64,000 nt of DNA from NCBI RefSeq assembly GCF_029962835.1, contig NC_080582.1, positions 79,108,177 through 79,172,176 of the forward strand, given 5' to 3'. Each line of letters starts with the position of its first letter. The stretch's first letter is position 1. The notes beneath the pieces are model-generated. The model did not search any database. It was not told where the DNA came from and saw only the letters and a list, made by a program, of their open reading frames with translations. The translations under genes were made by a program, and so were the position numbers. Positions 34,572 through 48,337 of this stretch are shown here, one piece after another. The DNA is from Magnolia sinica. Lineage: Eukaryota > Streptophyta > Magnoliopsida > Magnoliales > Magnoliaceae.

Positions 34572-37073
34572 AATGAAATTGCTACTTGCAGTGAGGTCAA
34601 AGGCGACCTATGCAGATGCCTAGTTGGGCCCGTTGCACCTTGCTTGGACCCTGGCCAAGGTGTTTACCTTGAGCGTGCGCCTAGGTGCACCTATGGTTAA
34701 TGTGACATTTTCTCCGTGAGGCACAACCTTATGGGTACCTCATTCATTTTTATTTTTTGCAGTTTATAAGAAAGGGCTTTTAAGGTCTATTTCAACTTCT
34801 CTCATTTCTTTTGAGATTAATGCTTGAGATTTTATGGCCTGTTTGTATGGGGGTGAATTCTGATTTATTTATTTTTTGTTATCCATAAGTTGTACCTGCT
34901 ATGCTCATTGTTTCCTATCATGTAATTTTGCAGAATTTTTTATTCCGCATTTGGGGAAGAGAGAGTTTGCTGTCCCAAGCTTAGTATTCCGCATTTAGGC
35001 ATGATTTAACATGGTTTGGCCTCTATGATTTTTGGATTGACCTGATTTTTTATGGATAGAAGAATAGCATGAGGGGCACACATGATGGACGGATTGGTTG
35101 TTACTTGTTATGCGCACATCATGGTGGACCCCACACATTGCTTTTTGTAGGTTAAGCTTATCCTACAAAGCTTTGTGGTGGATTTGACCTCGAAATAGAA
35201 AAGGCTCTCTTTGTGGGAAAGAGGCCTCCTAAAGGCTCACTACGAAGTTAAATCTCACAAATCGGTTGATAAAATCCATTAAAAGACAAAGTCACACTCC
35301 CTTTATGATCACTTATTCTCTCAACAGTGTTCTATAATAAGTTTTAATATCTTAAAACATCTTATGCAACTGCTAAGCAAATCCTATCCAAATCCCTAAC
35401 TGTTTGTTTGAAACATATGGATGTCCTCAGGTCATTGTCACTTCCACTGGATTAACAATCCTATCAGTAGGACGAAACTCAATGGCGACCAAATTATGTG
35501 CGTCATGTTGAGAAGATGCCAAAGACCCAATGACATGTTGATCCACAGTGCCATCCTATGAAGCTGATAAGACACGGTGGATTAGATCATGAACTTCAAC
35601 CGAAGTTGAAGGAAATGTGATACAAAAATGTATCGATTGCAAATGGCAATGACAATCTAAATTTAGGGTTCGAGCCTGTACCTCAATCTTCCTTTTCAAC
35701 ACTGACATCTTGGGTTTGCTTACCTATTAAAAAAACCAACAATTTTAACTGTAGGGTAAGTTTCTTCTAACAACGGGGTGACTAACGCAGCCACAGCGCT
35801 GTGTAATGCAATGAGTTTGACACATAGGCACAAGTATTCAACTTACATGTGCACATTGCGATTGGTGCAAGTAGTAGGAGAGTTTTGTAATCGTAGGATG
35901 CTTATTATTGTTCTTACTTCTTTGAGAATTGTTTTGAAGTTAGTAGGTTAGAACTTAGAAGTGAATTTGAATATCCTTCCAAAATGGGGCCTAAATTATG
36001 GATTAAGATGCCAAGATACATTGTGATTACACATATTACTTCTCTCAGGGGGTTATTTAATTGTTTTTTGTTTTACAATTCTAACGGCATGTGCACTTGC
36101 AATGCATTGCATGTGAACTTTACATGCAATTGGTGCACATAGGCCAACAGATTATGTGTTTGCAATATCCGAGTGATGCAAAAGGTGGGTCCATCCATGG
36201 AGAACAATTGGCACGAAAAAACAGGCCAGTGCACCTCATCAGGTGGGCAACAGGTGTATGTTAAATCAGACTGTTGGCAGGTCTGATCAAAGCATCCATT
36301 GTTTTTGTACAAGGTGGCCTACGTGATGAGGGCATCTGCTGAATTTTAGATCAGGTAATCTGCCCAGAGGTACCCACCTTTTATGCAGGGCTTGGGTGCC
36401 ATACGGATGTGACATGTTGGTGCATGTGCAAACCATTGCATGTGAAGTTCGGACCCAGTGGAATGTAGTTGGAACAATCCTCTTGCTGTAATTTGCATGT
36501 TATTAATTGAAAGAGAAATGATATGGGGACTGTGCATTGGTTCCTTCCCTTGCGCATAGTTGGATTTAGACGTGAAAATCCATATCGTCTTTCACGACCA
36601 TCCATTAGACTTGCCTCTCCATTCATAGGCTACCTTGAAAAATTCATACTGATTGGATGATCTGAAATTTCCAGAAAGTGGCATGCACGAATAGTTAGAA
36701 AAGATGGTTCTTACAATGCCAAGTTCTTTGTAAGGATATTTAAGAGTCTTTGGGAAATTTTTGTACTAGCAGAAGAAGAGTGTACTGGACCTAATGGATG
36801 GTCCAGCTCAGTGTTTTAAACGGCGCGTAACGGATAGTGTAGCGTTTGGCCCTCTATAGCATGTAGCAGTGGCTAAATAGTGTATAGCATAAGCTACACG
36901 ATATTTTTTTAAATTAAAATAATAGAAAATATGATAAAATTTACAGAATGCATAATTCCTATGAGGTTTTTTTTTTTTTAAAATTTTTTTTACTGCAAAT
37001 TTGAATCGTCAATTACATATTTCCATGCAAAATCTATCTCTTTGCTTTTAGATTTCTCTAAGTGTGACTTCTT

Positions 37074-37076
<3 letters not shown>
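34572..37076. other. Long intergenic stretch without a gene
   Basis: I find no supported gene. Fold-back-like phrases occur (for example 'atgcattgcatgtgaac' near 36100 opposed by 'ttgcatgtgaagttc' near 36440). A segment near 34590-34730 has 'gcctaggtgcacc' motifs, and one near 36810-36900 has the 'tagcgtttggccctctatagc' style of a hAT MITE end. None has both ends visible. Confidence 0.4.

Positions 37077-37142
<66 letters not shown>
37077..37142. repeat. TA dinucleotide microsatellite
   Basis: About 33 TA units in a row, followed by a short AG run. Confidence 0.95.
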
Positions 37143-37146
<4 letters not shown>

Positions 37147-37344
37147 GAGAGAGAGAGGCTCAGCTACGCACTACGAACCTTGCTATCAACTGTTGGATAA
37201 GGTAAACGGTCTGGATGAAGGCGCTCTTAGCACGAGTTTGAGTGAGCGAGATTCCTTTTCTGGCACACCTCTTCACCCTAATTTCTAACTCTATGAAGGA
37301 GGGGGTGGAAGCCTTTCACATTAAGTTCTTTCACTGGAAACGTA

Positions 37345-37600
37345 ACTGGGACCCACCATGATGTTTTTGAGAAATCCAATCCATCCATCCATTTTGTGAG
37401 GTCATTTTAGGACATGAGGCCAAAAATGAGCAGGATACAATACTCAAGTGGGCTGAAAACGTAAGGAATGAACACACACAATTGAAATATTCCCAGGGCT
37501 CAGAAGCCTTGAATCAGGCTAATATTTGTGTTTTCAGTTCATCTCAGGGTTAATGACATTACGAACGGTGTGGATGGCATATAAGCATCATTGCCAACCC
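37345..37600. repeat. Fold-back MITE remnant M4
   Basis: The left arm ('gacccaccatgatg...cattttaggacatgagg') and part of the centre of the fold-back family are present, but the right arm is not complete. Confidence 0.5.
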
Positions 37601-37633
37601 CGGGGAGGTTTGGATAGTGACCTAACTAACTGT

Positions 37634-38068
37634 TGTCAAAGCTCCGTGGCCCACCATAATGTATGTCTTTTATCCACGCCGTCCATCCAATATTCCAGAT
37701 CATTTTAGGGCATGAGCCAAAAAATGAGGTAGATCCAGATCTCAAGTGGACCACACTACTGGAAACAGTGGAGAGAATAATGTCCATCGTTTAATCCATT
37801 CTAGGGCCCACAGTGATGTTTATCTTTCATTCAACCGGTTCATAAAGTCACACAGACCTGGATTAAGGGAAAAAACAAATATCAGCTTGATCCAAAACTT
37901 CTGTGCCCCAAGAAGTTTTGGACAGTAAGCATTCAATCTCCATGTTTCCTGTGCTCCAGTTGAGGAAATGCCTCATTTTTGGGATCATGCATTAAAATAA
38001 CCTGATAAAATGGATGGACCGTGTAGATAAAACACATTCATCATGGTGGGGCCCACAAAGCTTTGACA
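37634..38068. repeat. Fold-back MITE M5
   Basis: The ends TGTCAAAGCTCCGTGGCCC and the reverse complement of the right end TGTCAAAGCTTTGTGGGCC are near-identical inverted repeats. The two halves remain complementary for much of the 435 bp. It is one of the best-preserved members here. Confidence 0.75.
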
Positions 38069-38454
38069 TAAGATAGTTTGAGTGTTGGGGTCACCCGCCA
38101 AAATCGCATCCGAAATGGAACGTGTCACGGTATATATAATCTTCTTTTGCATTCACGCGTGAAATGATGTGGATGGACTACCACCACAAACTCGTATTTT
38201 TTAAGTTACTTTTCATAAATGACACGTGGCTTTATCTTCCCCACCTAAATCATCGACATCAGGGGCCTTGTTGGGATGAAACAAAGCCTGAAAATCACTC
38301 TGATTGGACCACCTAATTTGAAGGTTAAGGGCTTGTTTGGTTTGATATAATACAAGTAAACTATAATAAAAGTATAATAAAGAAGAGTTTCAACTGTTTG
38401 GAGTATAGATGGAATTTCATCTCAAATTACAGGCAAAACTCAACTTCATAGAAG

Positions 38455-38745
38455 TGAAGACTATGGTCCTTATATGATGTAAGTGTTATGTCTACAGTGT
38501 CCATTCATTCTTCTCATGTTATTTTAAGGAATGATTCTAAAAATGTGACATATCCAAAGTTCAAGTAGACCACCCCACAAAAAATGGCCGGCGTCATTAG
38601 TTATACTGCTTCCTTTGATGTAGTTCACTTGAGCTTTGGATCTGCTCTATTTTTAGGCTCATGTCCTAAAATGATTTGTCAAAATGAATGGACAATATGT
38701 ATAAAAGGCATCACATAAACATAATAAGAATGTCACCCGTATCAA
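38455..38745. repeat. Fold-back MITE M6, internally deleted
   Basis: Both arms of the family are recognisable ('ttaaggaatgattctaaaaatg' and 'tagctttggatctgctc'-type parts) but the central portion is missing, giving under 300 bp. Confidence 0.5.
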
Positions 38746-39082
38746 GTGACTTCTGAGAGGCATACCTATCAAATTACTTACATTAATTCTCTAATAATTA
38801 CATCAAACCAAACAAAAAATCCAAAAATACTCTATTGTCAATATCTTCTCAGCTGAATTAGATGGCTAAGATTGTCTGATCAATGTGATTTCATGCCATG
38901 ATCCATATGAAATGCGGTCATGTTTTGAACAGTCTAAAAGTAACATGCAAATGTACCATGTGCTTTGTGGATGAGTTTTTAAAATCAAGCACATGGTGAC
39001 AAAACTAGAACCAATATGTGTTGTAAGATTGATTTGACGACATCATTCCTTTCCATTGTCCAGTGAGGAGCGCTCCAAGCTG
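38746..39082. other. Spacer between MITEs
   Basis: I see no gene or definable repeat. Confidence 0.4.
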
Positions 39083-39555
39083 TAGTGTGGTGTGGATACT
39101 CTGTGAGGCCATCATGGTATATGTGTTTTGTCCACGTTGTCCATCTGTTTTTCAGCTCATTTTAAGACATGAGCCCAAATTGGAAGCATATCCAAAGCTC
39201 AAGTGGACCACACCAGAAAAATAATAAGGATAGTGATGTGTACCGTTGAGTCCTTTCTAAGGCTCATGGTGATTATTGTTTGTTATCCAACCTATTCATA
39301 AGGTCACGCACAGACCTAGATGAAAGGAAAACACATATATCAGCTTGATCCAAAACATTTGTGGCCCTTTATAAATTTTGAACGGTAGTCGTTCAATCTC
39401 CACAGTTTCCTATATATTGTGTGGTCCACTTGAGGTTTAAATATGCTTCAATTTTGGGCTTACGCATGCCCTAAAATGAGCTGCAAAAATAGATGGATGA
39501 CATGGATAAAACACATACATCATAGCGGGCCCAATAGAGTATCCACACCACACTA
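39083..39555. repeat. Fold-back MITE M7
   Basis: The terminal inverted repeat starts TAGTGTGGTGTGGATACTC on the left and is exactly reversed at 39537-39555. The arms are complementary along most of the 473 bp. No matching direct repeat was found outside the ends. Confidence 0.75.
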
Positions 39556-40581
39556 CTCACTATACAAATTTGGCATCCTAAATGTATTCCACTTCTAATA
39601 AGACTTGAATGCGCACAGTGAGCACCGCGAGATCATGATTGCACCCATGATCTCTAACTGTTAAAGCCCAAGCTCGACTTTTGGGAACCTGGCAAGAATT
39701 TCAATATAATTTCAAATCCCATTTTGAAATCAAAACGCATGCTGATGTATAGCCATTATTGAATGGTGGGAGGAGATATGTGCGCACGGATTCTCCACTC
39801 TCGGTATGCACTGTGCGCACATAAACTAATCCTTTTATCCTTTTATTACGATGATTCCAGGATATAGGTGGTAGGTAAAGATAAGCAAAGTCAACATATA
39901 GGACATTTTGTGCATAAGCATTTCATTTCGAAAAGGGAATTTCATAATTAGTAATGGTAGTGCGCTCCAAAAGATTTTGGCTCCTTTCTACACATAGAGC
40001 TGCATCTTGACTATCAGGTTAAAAATAATAATAATAATAATAATAACCCATTTGCATGGGCAAGCGTCTTAACTCATCTTTCACAAATGGAGAAATCAAT
40101 GATACGTGGCCCGTCCTCAGGTTTTCAATTTTGACTGAGTGTGGCAAAGCGATTAGAACATTTTGTTGAGGGGGTAGACGTCTCTTCTCTCTTCTTCTTA
40201 TGTATGCGTATGTATATACGTATATGTGAACGTGGTAAAGCTCAATTTCTCTAAGCTTTGCATGAGTTCTCTCATCTGGTGGTGCATATAAGGAATTTCA
40301 TACATAAATAGATATATTTTATTCTATTGTATTAATATTGTGAGGTATTTTTTTATGGAAGTTTTTTTTTTTATAAAAAAATGTGTAGGAGAGATGTAAG
40401 TTTTATATATCTATTTCTCTTGTTTTTAGTAAAGAAAAAAAAATTTTGTGTTGTCGTCCCGTGAAATATGTATATTGCCGAATCTGTTGAAATTTGTGGT
40501 TTTTGAAAAAATAATTCAATTTTTTAAAATTTTGGAAATTTACCACCAAAATGATTTTCGAAAATTTCATATAGAAAAGTG
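39556..40581. other. Spacer with AAT microsatellite
   Basis: I see no gene. A trinucleotide run (AAT type) of about 24 bases lies at 40024-40046. Confidence 0.5.
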
Positions 40582-41402
40582 TGTTATGTGCTTTTAGTCC
40601 CACATCGGAAATGATAAAAAGGATTTTGGGGTTTATATATGAATGTGTGTTTAGTATTCTTACTCGGATGCTTTGGAGAATGAGATGCTTGGGTTGCGTG
40701 TTTCAGTGAGTAGCACTGGAATGCACGTATGCACACGCTCGGGTTCGAGCGAGAACGTGGGCAGTGTGGTTGTAGTGGCGCCGGTTGGCACACTTTGCAC
40801 TTCGCATGTGTGCATTGTCGCGATCGCGGTGCGAGTGGTCTGTCATTTCTAAAAACGGCTAGTTGCCTTGAAAGCCACAACGGTTTGAAAACGGACGGGT
40901 CATAATGATCCAACGGTCAGATCTTCCGATCCGACGACCAGAAATGGTTGGAATTAATGATCAACGGTTAGAAATATTTTTCAAATGTTCTGAACCATTG
41001 ATGACCACCTAGCAACAATCCACTCCAATGTGCCTATATAAACTAGACTATTCCGGTCCAAATTCATCAACTTAAACACTAATCTCTCCCATTCCATTAG
41101 ATTCTCCAGATCTCCTTCATAGAATATTGTGATCATATCCATTATTTGATTTTGCCAGAACAGATCTGCTGCATCGAATTATTCCTAAGTATACCATCGT
41201 GATTGCTGCATGTCGAATCCAGACAGGCTTGTCTTAGCCTGGAAGCAATTCACCTATTACCCATCAACAATTGATAATGCGGCGAATTACACTTTAAGAA
41301 CAACGTATCATTTTATGTGATTTAGCCTAGTGAAACGAAACTATTGAGATTTATTTTATTTCAATTTCAATTTTCGGTATATCCGACATATTTTTGCTAA
41401 CA
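40582..41402 (+). mobile_element. Candidate solo LTR, 821 bp
   Basis: It starts TGTTATGTGC followed by 'tagtcccacatcgg', a phrase frequent near plant LTR starts, and ends TTTTTGCTAACA. A CTATATAAAC box lies at about 41033. No target duplication is seen (AAGTG on the left, GAACA on the right) and no primer site follows, so the limits are uncertain. It could be a truncated LTR. Confidence 0.4.
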
Positions 41403-42786
41403 GAACACATAAATCCTTGTATATCTAGTTTCTTGTTTTGGTTTGGTCATCTTCTTTTGTGCTTTAGCTTTGCCTATATTGATCATGTGGAAGCATTTTT
41501 CCATAACACGTTGGCATGTTGGCTTAGTTGTGGATGCACTATTTCAAGAACTTGTGAGAAGACAATCACAATCTTTCAATATGCAACCTATAAAATTACA
41601 TAAAATAGATAAAATTAATTGTCCACATTGAATTGAAAAGTCTAAATGTAACGTAGGAGTGTGTGGGAGTAAAGAGAGAGATATTGTCCACTTCAAGGAA
41701 TAAACCTTGAATCCAAATGAGAGAGAATCTTCAAAAAGGAATATACACAGATACTAGTGATGAAAGCATTATTCATAATGTACTTGATAGCCTTGTATAA
41801 GTAAAGAGACTGTAGACTTCACCTCGAATTTAACAACTTTTTTTCAAATAAGTTAGTTTTTTTTTAAAAAAAACACTAAACTTACTAAAAATAATATAAG
41901 ATATTTAATTCTATTCAAACTTGTTAACAACTCTTTAAAGATTTTAAACTAAAACCATAAAAGTAACAAACAATATGTAACTTACTACAAAAAAGTAAGT
42001 TTGTACTTTAGATTTAAATTTGGCTCTTGAAACTATTATATTTTGTAAATCCATTTAGAGGTCGATGAGCTGACTAATTAAGTAGATGCAGAGTTCCTTA
42101 ATAGATCACAAATTTATGACTATTAAAAGCTATAATGCACGTTAGGCTTTTTTGCCATAAATCGAGCTTTTTGACCTAATCTTTTTCAATCCTAGCCGTC
42201 CATAAATTGATCCACAGTTTGTTCCATGCAAGTCCTCCTACTTGAAGAAAAACCCATCCTCAATCTCTCCGATTTAATACCAACTAACTTAGGCAGATGC
42301 ATGGCGAAAATGAGGAAGACATCACTGACTTCTTCCCTATGAGATAATCCATGATTTTGTCCTACGTATTAAAAAAAAAAAAGACTGGGAGAGTTTAACC
42401 ATCCACTAACCATTAATTAACATTCACAATATATATTTAATCATTACATTTTATAATTAAATACATTTTAATTTGAGATTATTGTTATAGCAAAGTAAGT
42501 AATTTTCTTGAAAGTTCTTTCTAATATTTAAGATCTACCATTCATCTACTAAAAGAAATAAAATTCACTACCGTAGATGATGAGATTTAAATCTACTTCA
42601 AAGTAGTGAACAATCCATTCCAACAATTTGTTAACCCATAAGTATATAGATGATATAAACGGTGAGACTAAATTCATGGACATTACAAAATCTTAAACCA
42701 AAGGGTTACTACTCTATGTACCAAGCACATAATTACATCTAATGTAAGTTAGCCATATCCCTATTGAAAGAGTGGCTTTAACCTGG
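41403..42786. other. AT-rich spacer without a gene
   Basis: I see no supported gene. Short open frames near 41400-41630 have no recognisable domain. The sequence becomes very AT-rich towards 42500. Confidence 0.4.
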
Positions 42787-43264
42787 TGCAGTGTTGTTCG
42801 GTCGACCTCTTGGGTCGACCAAAGCACGCTGTGATGTTCTTGGTTGACCTGGATCTATTTCGGTTGACCAAGAGACTTTGTTGATGTCTCGGTCGGCAGA
42901 ATGTACAACCGAGTGTAATGCATAAGTGCGGGTTTTTGTTTCTAATTTCGTACGAAAGTGTATAAATAGGCTTTTAATTACACAATTAGGGCAGAATGAA
43001 AATGAACTTAGCACGTTTTCGAGGATTTTGAGGGAGAAGCTAGTGTTTCTCATATGTAAGTTGTTTCATCTCTTGCAAATTTTTTATTTTAGTGGATTAT
43101 TTGTCTCTTGGTGTTATGGTTTTTTCCCCACATGGGTTTTTCACGTAAAATTTGTGTATTCTCTGAAGTTGCTTGAATTTTTCTTTCCCTTTGTGTTGTG
43201 GGATTCTGTCTAACGTTGCTTCCATGCTAGACAAGTCGTGTTGGGGCTTGTTGCGTCCCTAACA
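42787..43264 (+). repeat. Copia3 5' LTR, start missing
   Basis: It aligns with the 3' LTR (45602-46106) except for about the first 30 bases and ends CCCTAACA next to the primer site. A 'gtataaatagg' box is near 42960. Confidence 0.65.
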
Positions 43265-43309
43265 AGTGGTATCAGAACAAATGTTGAGTTTTCAAATAGA
43301 ATTTGAGAC

Positions 43310-43830
43310 ATGACATCGAGGGGGTCGAATGTGAAATTCGAGACAGAAAAATTCACAGATAAAAATAATTTTAAATTATGAAGGTTAAAGATGAAATCTA
43401 TCTTAAGTCAGCAAGAGTTGCAGCAAGCACTCAATGAGAAAGTGAAATGTCATAAATCAATGAAAGAATATGATTGTGATGAACTTAATCAGAGAGTGAT
43501 TAACGCAATCCAATTGTGCTTGGCCGGTAAAGTTCTTTATAATGTTATCAATGAGACGACTACTGAGGGCCTATGGGAGAAGTTGTAGAGCATCTACATG
43601 ACGAAGTCACTGTCAAGTCATCTATATCTGAAAAGACATTTGTACAATCTAAAAGATGGCAGAAGGGTCGGATCTCTTTGAGCACATCAACACTTTTAAT
43701 TAAGAAAATAAAGTCCTAATTTTGTTGACATCTCTTCTGGATTCTTACGAGTATCTGATAGAGACTCTATGCCATGATAGGGATACCTTGAACCTTGATC
43801 GCGTCTTCTTAAAATGTCGTTTAATTTTTT
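43310..43830 (+). pseudogene. Copia3 gag fragment
   Basis: It starts at ATG 43310. Copia-type Gag residues follow (VKFETEKFTDKNNFKL and QQELQQALNEK). It has a TGA near 43378, a TAG at 43586-43588 and a frameshift near 43660, after which 'LLTSLLDSYEYLIETL' continues the Gag match. No function is expected. Confidence 0.7.
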
Positions 43831-45192
43831 TGCATTGCCTCGACTGTCATTATTTTATCATGACTCAATTTGACTTTAATATTGTCTTATTATCTTATTT
43901 TATTTTGTTAAAATAATTACAAAATCTCTCGTTTATATATAATTTTCTAGATTCTCAGATCTAATCAATCACGTTGCATGTTTATTTTTTTAACGTAAAA
44001 ATATAATAAAGATCTAATACATTATGTTGCATGTTTAATTTTTTTTACGTAGAACTTTAATCATGTACTGATAATTTATATTGATTGAAAATTTTGTTTT
44101 TAGTTTGATAAATTATATACATTATATATTATAGATTGATCAAAGAATAGCGGTCATTGAAGATTTTTAGAAATATTTGATTAATGCAATATTAAAATCA
44201 TGCATTATTGAAATAGTTATGAAACACCAGAAAATAAGTGGGGCAATTAAGTCTTTTGGGTTGAAAATTCCTAAAGTGTAAACAGATGGGGCAACTTAGA
44301 CCATTGGGTTGAAAGTATCGAAATCTCAATTGGTACCTGTTGGAACCTCTACTGTACCCTTTTGGTGGGTAAGCATGTCGGGATTGCAAACGGTTCCTTT
44401 TGTCAAGTTCGGTAGGATAGTAGTTTGACTAGCTAATGTATAAATTAATCCCTCACTAAGTGTCTTTTGGATGGGTGAGCATATTACGCAAATGGTTCTC
44501 ATTGCCAGGCTATGTGTTGTATTAGCATGGATGTTGGTCAACCGGTATAAACTCGCTCTTGTATTAAAAAGAATAAAACTATGGATTATAGCATATGTTG
44601 ATTCCATTCATTTATTTTTTGAATTTAAATAAAAAATCTTATTTAATAACATTTTCATCTGTTTGCTTTACATAAATAAGTATTGTATTTTTTAAAAACA
44701 TTTTATTCAAAATATATGAGGTCATTTTTTAAACTTGTGTTGAGATTACTCATTGGGCTTTGCCACTTACCCTATTAGGATTTTAAAATTTCAGGAATAT
44801 GATCCAATGGAGGCGCTTAAAAAGATTTGCTTTTATTTTTAGATTTATTTTTTTATTTCTTTAACATTTTCTAAATAAGTTATAATGAATATTAAGTATA
44901 GTACGATAGTATGATGATGACATGTGCTGAGATATGAATTTGGTGATAATCTTGAATGGTCAGAATATGAATATTTTATTCTTCTTTAAATAAATGTTTA
45001 ATTATTTAATTTTTGGATGGTTATATCTTATTAATGAGAATCATTTTGCTAATACATGTGCGGATTATGAAATGTAAATACACAAAATATAAGTCATGCC
45101 TTCGGGTATGGAATCAGGGTCGAATATACCCAGGTGTCAGATTTAGGGGTGTGATATAGTCACGTTTGGACTTGATAAAGCTAAATTGGTTA
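43831..45192. other. AT-rich interior of Copia3
   Basis: No pol domain is recognisable here. Two similar stretches near 43960 and 44020 ('cgttgcatgtttatttttt') form a short direct repeat. The region may be an insertion or the product of deletion and decay. Confidence 0.4.
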
Positions 45193-45473
45193 GCACGCCC
45201 CACATTGCTCACTTTCGTTTTTCTTTGAAGCAATGTCCTATGTTAGATCGATGAAGAAAAGTAATATATGTCTTGTGTGTCCTACTCGAGCACAGTTAGC
45301 AATCTTATGTATGTCATGGTCTATACTAGATCGGATATTTCACATGCAGTGGGTGTTGTGAGTAAATATATGTTAAATCTCGGCAAGCAACACTGGGAAG
45401 GAGTGAAATGACTACTTCGTTATATACAAGGTACGACAGACTCCATCTTCATTAATTTCTTTTCTGAGCTTGA
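45193..45473 (+). pseudogene. Copia3 reverse transcriptase/RNase H fragment
   Basis: The translation contains TRSDISHAVGVVSKYM and LLRYIQGTTDS, the typical end of copia reverse transcriptase. A TGA replaces a codon between the two motifs, and earlier parts are frameshifted. It lies just outside the duplication limit. Confidence 0.7.
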
Positions 45474-45601
45474 CAAAGTAGGAATAAAGATGGAGTATTG
45501 TGCATGAGAAGCAACAATGATGATGCTACTATGAATGGGAGTAGAGATGATGATAGCAACTTGGAATAGTGGAGCTGGAGGATTAAAGCCATGGTGAAGA
45601 T

Positions 45602-46106
45602 TATTGATAGAGTGCCTTAATCTATTGTAGTGATGTTCGATCGACCAAGGAATTCTTGGGTTGACCAAAGCACATTGTAATGTTCTCAGTTGATCAAAAT
45701 CTATTTCGGTTGATCGAGAGACCGTGTTGATGTCTTGATCGACGGAAAGTGCTACCAAACAGAATGCGTAAGTGCGAGTTTTTGTTTCTAATTTCTTACG
45801 GAAGTGTATAAATAGACTTCTAATTTTGCAATTAGGGTAGAACGAAATAAACTAAACACAATTTCAATGGTTTTGAGGGAGAAGCTTGGGTTTTTCATTT
45901 GTAAGTTGTTTCATCTCTTATAATTTTCTGATTAAGATTATTTATCATTTAGTGCTGTTGTTTTTTTTCAAAAAAAAAAATTTCATGTAAAATTCATGTG
46001 TTCTCTATACTTTTTGAAACTTCCTTTTCCTATTGCATTGTATGATTTCGTATGATGTTGTTTCCATGCTCGAAAAGTCATATTAAGGCCTGCTGCATCA
46101 CCAACA
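45602..46106 (+). repeat. Copia3 3' LTR, copy B
   Basis: This is 505 bp, ending ATCACCAACA, and aligns with 413-918. Confidence 0.7.
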
Positions 46107-47845
46107 ATCCCTATCTATTTATCCTAAGACCTTTGTGGCTGACAATCTTAGAGAATCATGTCACATCCATGGTTACACATTTTTCCATCCATCCAATAAC
46201 GTTGTATTAATAGTCAACCAGGATATGAATCCTGCAGGCCACTGTCCATTCACATGGCATTTTTCTATGTCCACACAAATTGTGCAGGTACTCTTGAAAC
46301 TTCGTTGTGATGATTGTAACAGCTTGAGGAGTTAATTTTAACTAGTGTAATGATCTAGTAAGCTGTGTACTGGCACCTTTCCAAGCAGATAGTTGCATTT
46401 GTACTCCTTGTCATCCATATCACCTATGTGGACCATCCAGTTCTAATCCATACCGTTGGATATCAGTATATAGAGCCCACTTATGAGAAACCACTAATAG
46501 GTGGGTCTCACACGATTTATCGTCTGATTATCTCATATTGGATATTATAGTACGAGATAGAGATTGATTTTATTTCAGAAAACTCCCCCATCTTTCCCTA
46601 TTCTTCTATCTTATAAGTAGATGAACTGCCGTTACAAAAATGCATGGCAATTGATAAACATCAAGAGAAAAATGAGAGAATATCTAATTGTTTATGTAGC
46701 TCTTATTATAGATCATTTAATCGTTTCCGATGGTCATTCTAACCGTGAATCAATAGGTGGATAAGCTCCATCTTGCTCTCATAATGTTGACTTGGTAGAT
46801 CACTTGTTGAGAACCGTCCATGAGGTCTATCCTTAATCTAATGGGCCTACCCATCCGTGCTTACACACTCGTCATAGGCTGATATCCTTGAAAAACTATA
46901 TTGATCAGACGATCTTAACCGATGGGCCAGTGGTTACAAAAAATTGATGGACAAGATCATTAGTAGAAGAACTGTCCAGTTAGAGATGTTTAGGACCACA
47001 TTATTTATATGGTTTTTTAACAATGCTGAAAGAAGATTGGAATAGATAGGTCATTTCTCTTTATCAATATCAACATGTAATCCCAACCGTGTGGATTTCG
47101 TGGTTAAAGACTCGGCGACTTGACTGATCGGTCCCCTCATCAGGCGGGTCGTGTCTACTGCAAGAAAATGGACGGTTTGGATAGAACTGCCAAACGTCCG
47201 CATTCAGTTTGCATGTTGCCCGTCTAATGAGTGAATTGGCTTGATTTTCTATATGGTCGTCTTAGGAGTGGGCCGACCTCAAGCGATGCTCAGATGTTCC
47301 ACACGCTTATGAAGATGCCACGTGTTCTAAGCTTCCTATAAATGTGCACGTGCGTATGGGCAAGCAAACCTCCCAGGTGGATTATAAGTCCTACTAATCT
47401 CAGCAACCGCACATTTTTTTCTAACATACAAAGTCCTGCTTTTGGGGCCCATGGTTTAGTGATCTGAACCGTTCCTCTGATAACGAACATCCAGAAAATC
47501 TGCCAAAATAGATGGTTGAGAGAAAAAGTATAGCATCTGTCCACATTCGATGAAAAAATAAGCGAATGTGGAACTATTGGACTCCTCCAATTTGGGAGAT
47601 CTCTCGAGGGGTTCCTTATATTCAGGAAGATCATCTGATCAACGGTTTGGATCATAAAACCATGGCTCCCACATTTAGAAAATTCTATACATCCGCAAAC
47701 TGTAGTAACAATGATCACATGCAGTCTATAAGATTGAAGAAATGTTTCCAATAACTAAAAGGATTACATATAACACCATTTCCTTTCCTTATTTATTTAC
47801 AAACTGGTGAACTTTCATCATCTTCACAAACATTGCAATTATTAC
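46107..47845. other. Non-coding part of duplication copy B
   Basis: It aligns with 919-2638. No gene is supported. The end includes the 3' flank of the glycine-rich protein gene. Confidence 0.6.
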
Positions 47846-48337
47846 TCACTTGCCATGCCCAGACCCGGATCCAGACCCGTATCCGGATCCTTCACCATAA
47901 CCGGATCCAGACCCCGAACCTCTCCCGGAGCCGGACCCTGAACCATAGCCCTCGCCATGTCCAGAACCAGATCCTGAACCGGCACCATGCCCGGATCCAG
48001 ATCCTTTACCATATCCTCGACCACGACCGGAACCTGAGCCAGCACCAGAACCGGCATATGACCCAGCAGACGAACCTGCACCAGAGCCTGACCCAGAGCC
48101 AGAGCCGGAGCCGGAGCCGGAGCTGGAGCCAGAACCTGACCCAGAACCAGAGCCAGACCCGGATCCAGACCCGGAAGCACCACCACCTCCCAATCCAATT
48201 CCCGCTCCTACACCCACACCAACCCCAAGACCACCACCCAAGTCCAGACCCAAGTCCTTTCTAGCAGCTCGGCTCTCCACCAACAAAGCACATGAAGCAA
48301 CAAGCAATGCAAGTGCCATGAACTTGAAGTGTGCCAT
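47846..48337 (-). CDS. Secreted glycine-rich protein (copy B)
   Basis: This is a 163-residue paralogue of the protein at 2639-3136. The start is the ATG at 48337 ([12 protein letters not shown]), giving a signal peptide ending near [19 protein letters not shown] segment, Gly/Val/Ile-rich stretch, a Gly-Ser array and GHGEGYGSG repeats follow and continue unbroken to the end. This regular form probably is closer to the ancestral one than copy A. Proteins of this type are usually cell-wall or apoplastic; nothing in the sequence tests this directly. Single exon, TATA box at 48486-48495. Confidence 0.82.
   Translation of the reverse strand: MAHFKFMALALLVASCALLVESRAARKDLGLDLGGGLGVGVGVGAGIGLGGGGASGSGSGSGSGSGSGSGSSSGSGSGSGSGSGSGAGSSAGSYAGSGAGSGSGRGRGYGKGSGSGHGAGSGSGSGHGEGYGSGSGSGRGSGSGSGYGEGSGYGSGSGSGHGK

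Larger units (their letters stand above)
42787..46106 (+). mobile_element. Decayed Ty1/copia element Copia3
   Basis: A 5' LTR remnant, a primer site (TGGTATCAGAAC, near 43267), a gag fragment, a reverse transcriptase/RNase H fragment and a 3' LTR follow in the right order on the plus strand. About 1.4 kb of AT-rich DNA replaces most of pol. The 3' LTR and the last ~130 bp of the internal region are also present in duplication copy A, so the duplication event took in the end of this element. Confidence 0.75.

Noticed and set aside
34572-37076. Additional fold-back MITEs near 36060-36560
   Set aside because: Short inverted phrases exist but the ends and continuous arms could not be traced.
40582-41402. 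Firm call of a solo LTR
   Set aside because: TG/CA ends and a TATA box are present but no target duplication is found, so it is kept only as a low-confidence candidate.
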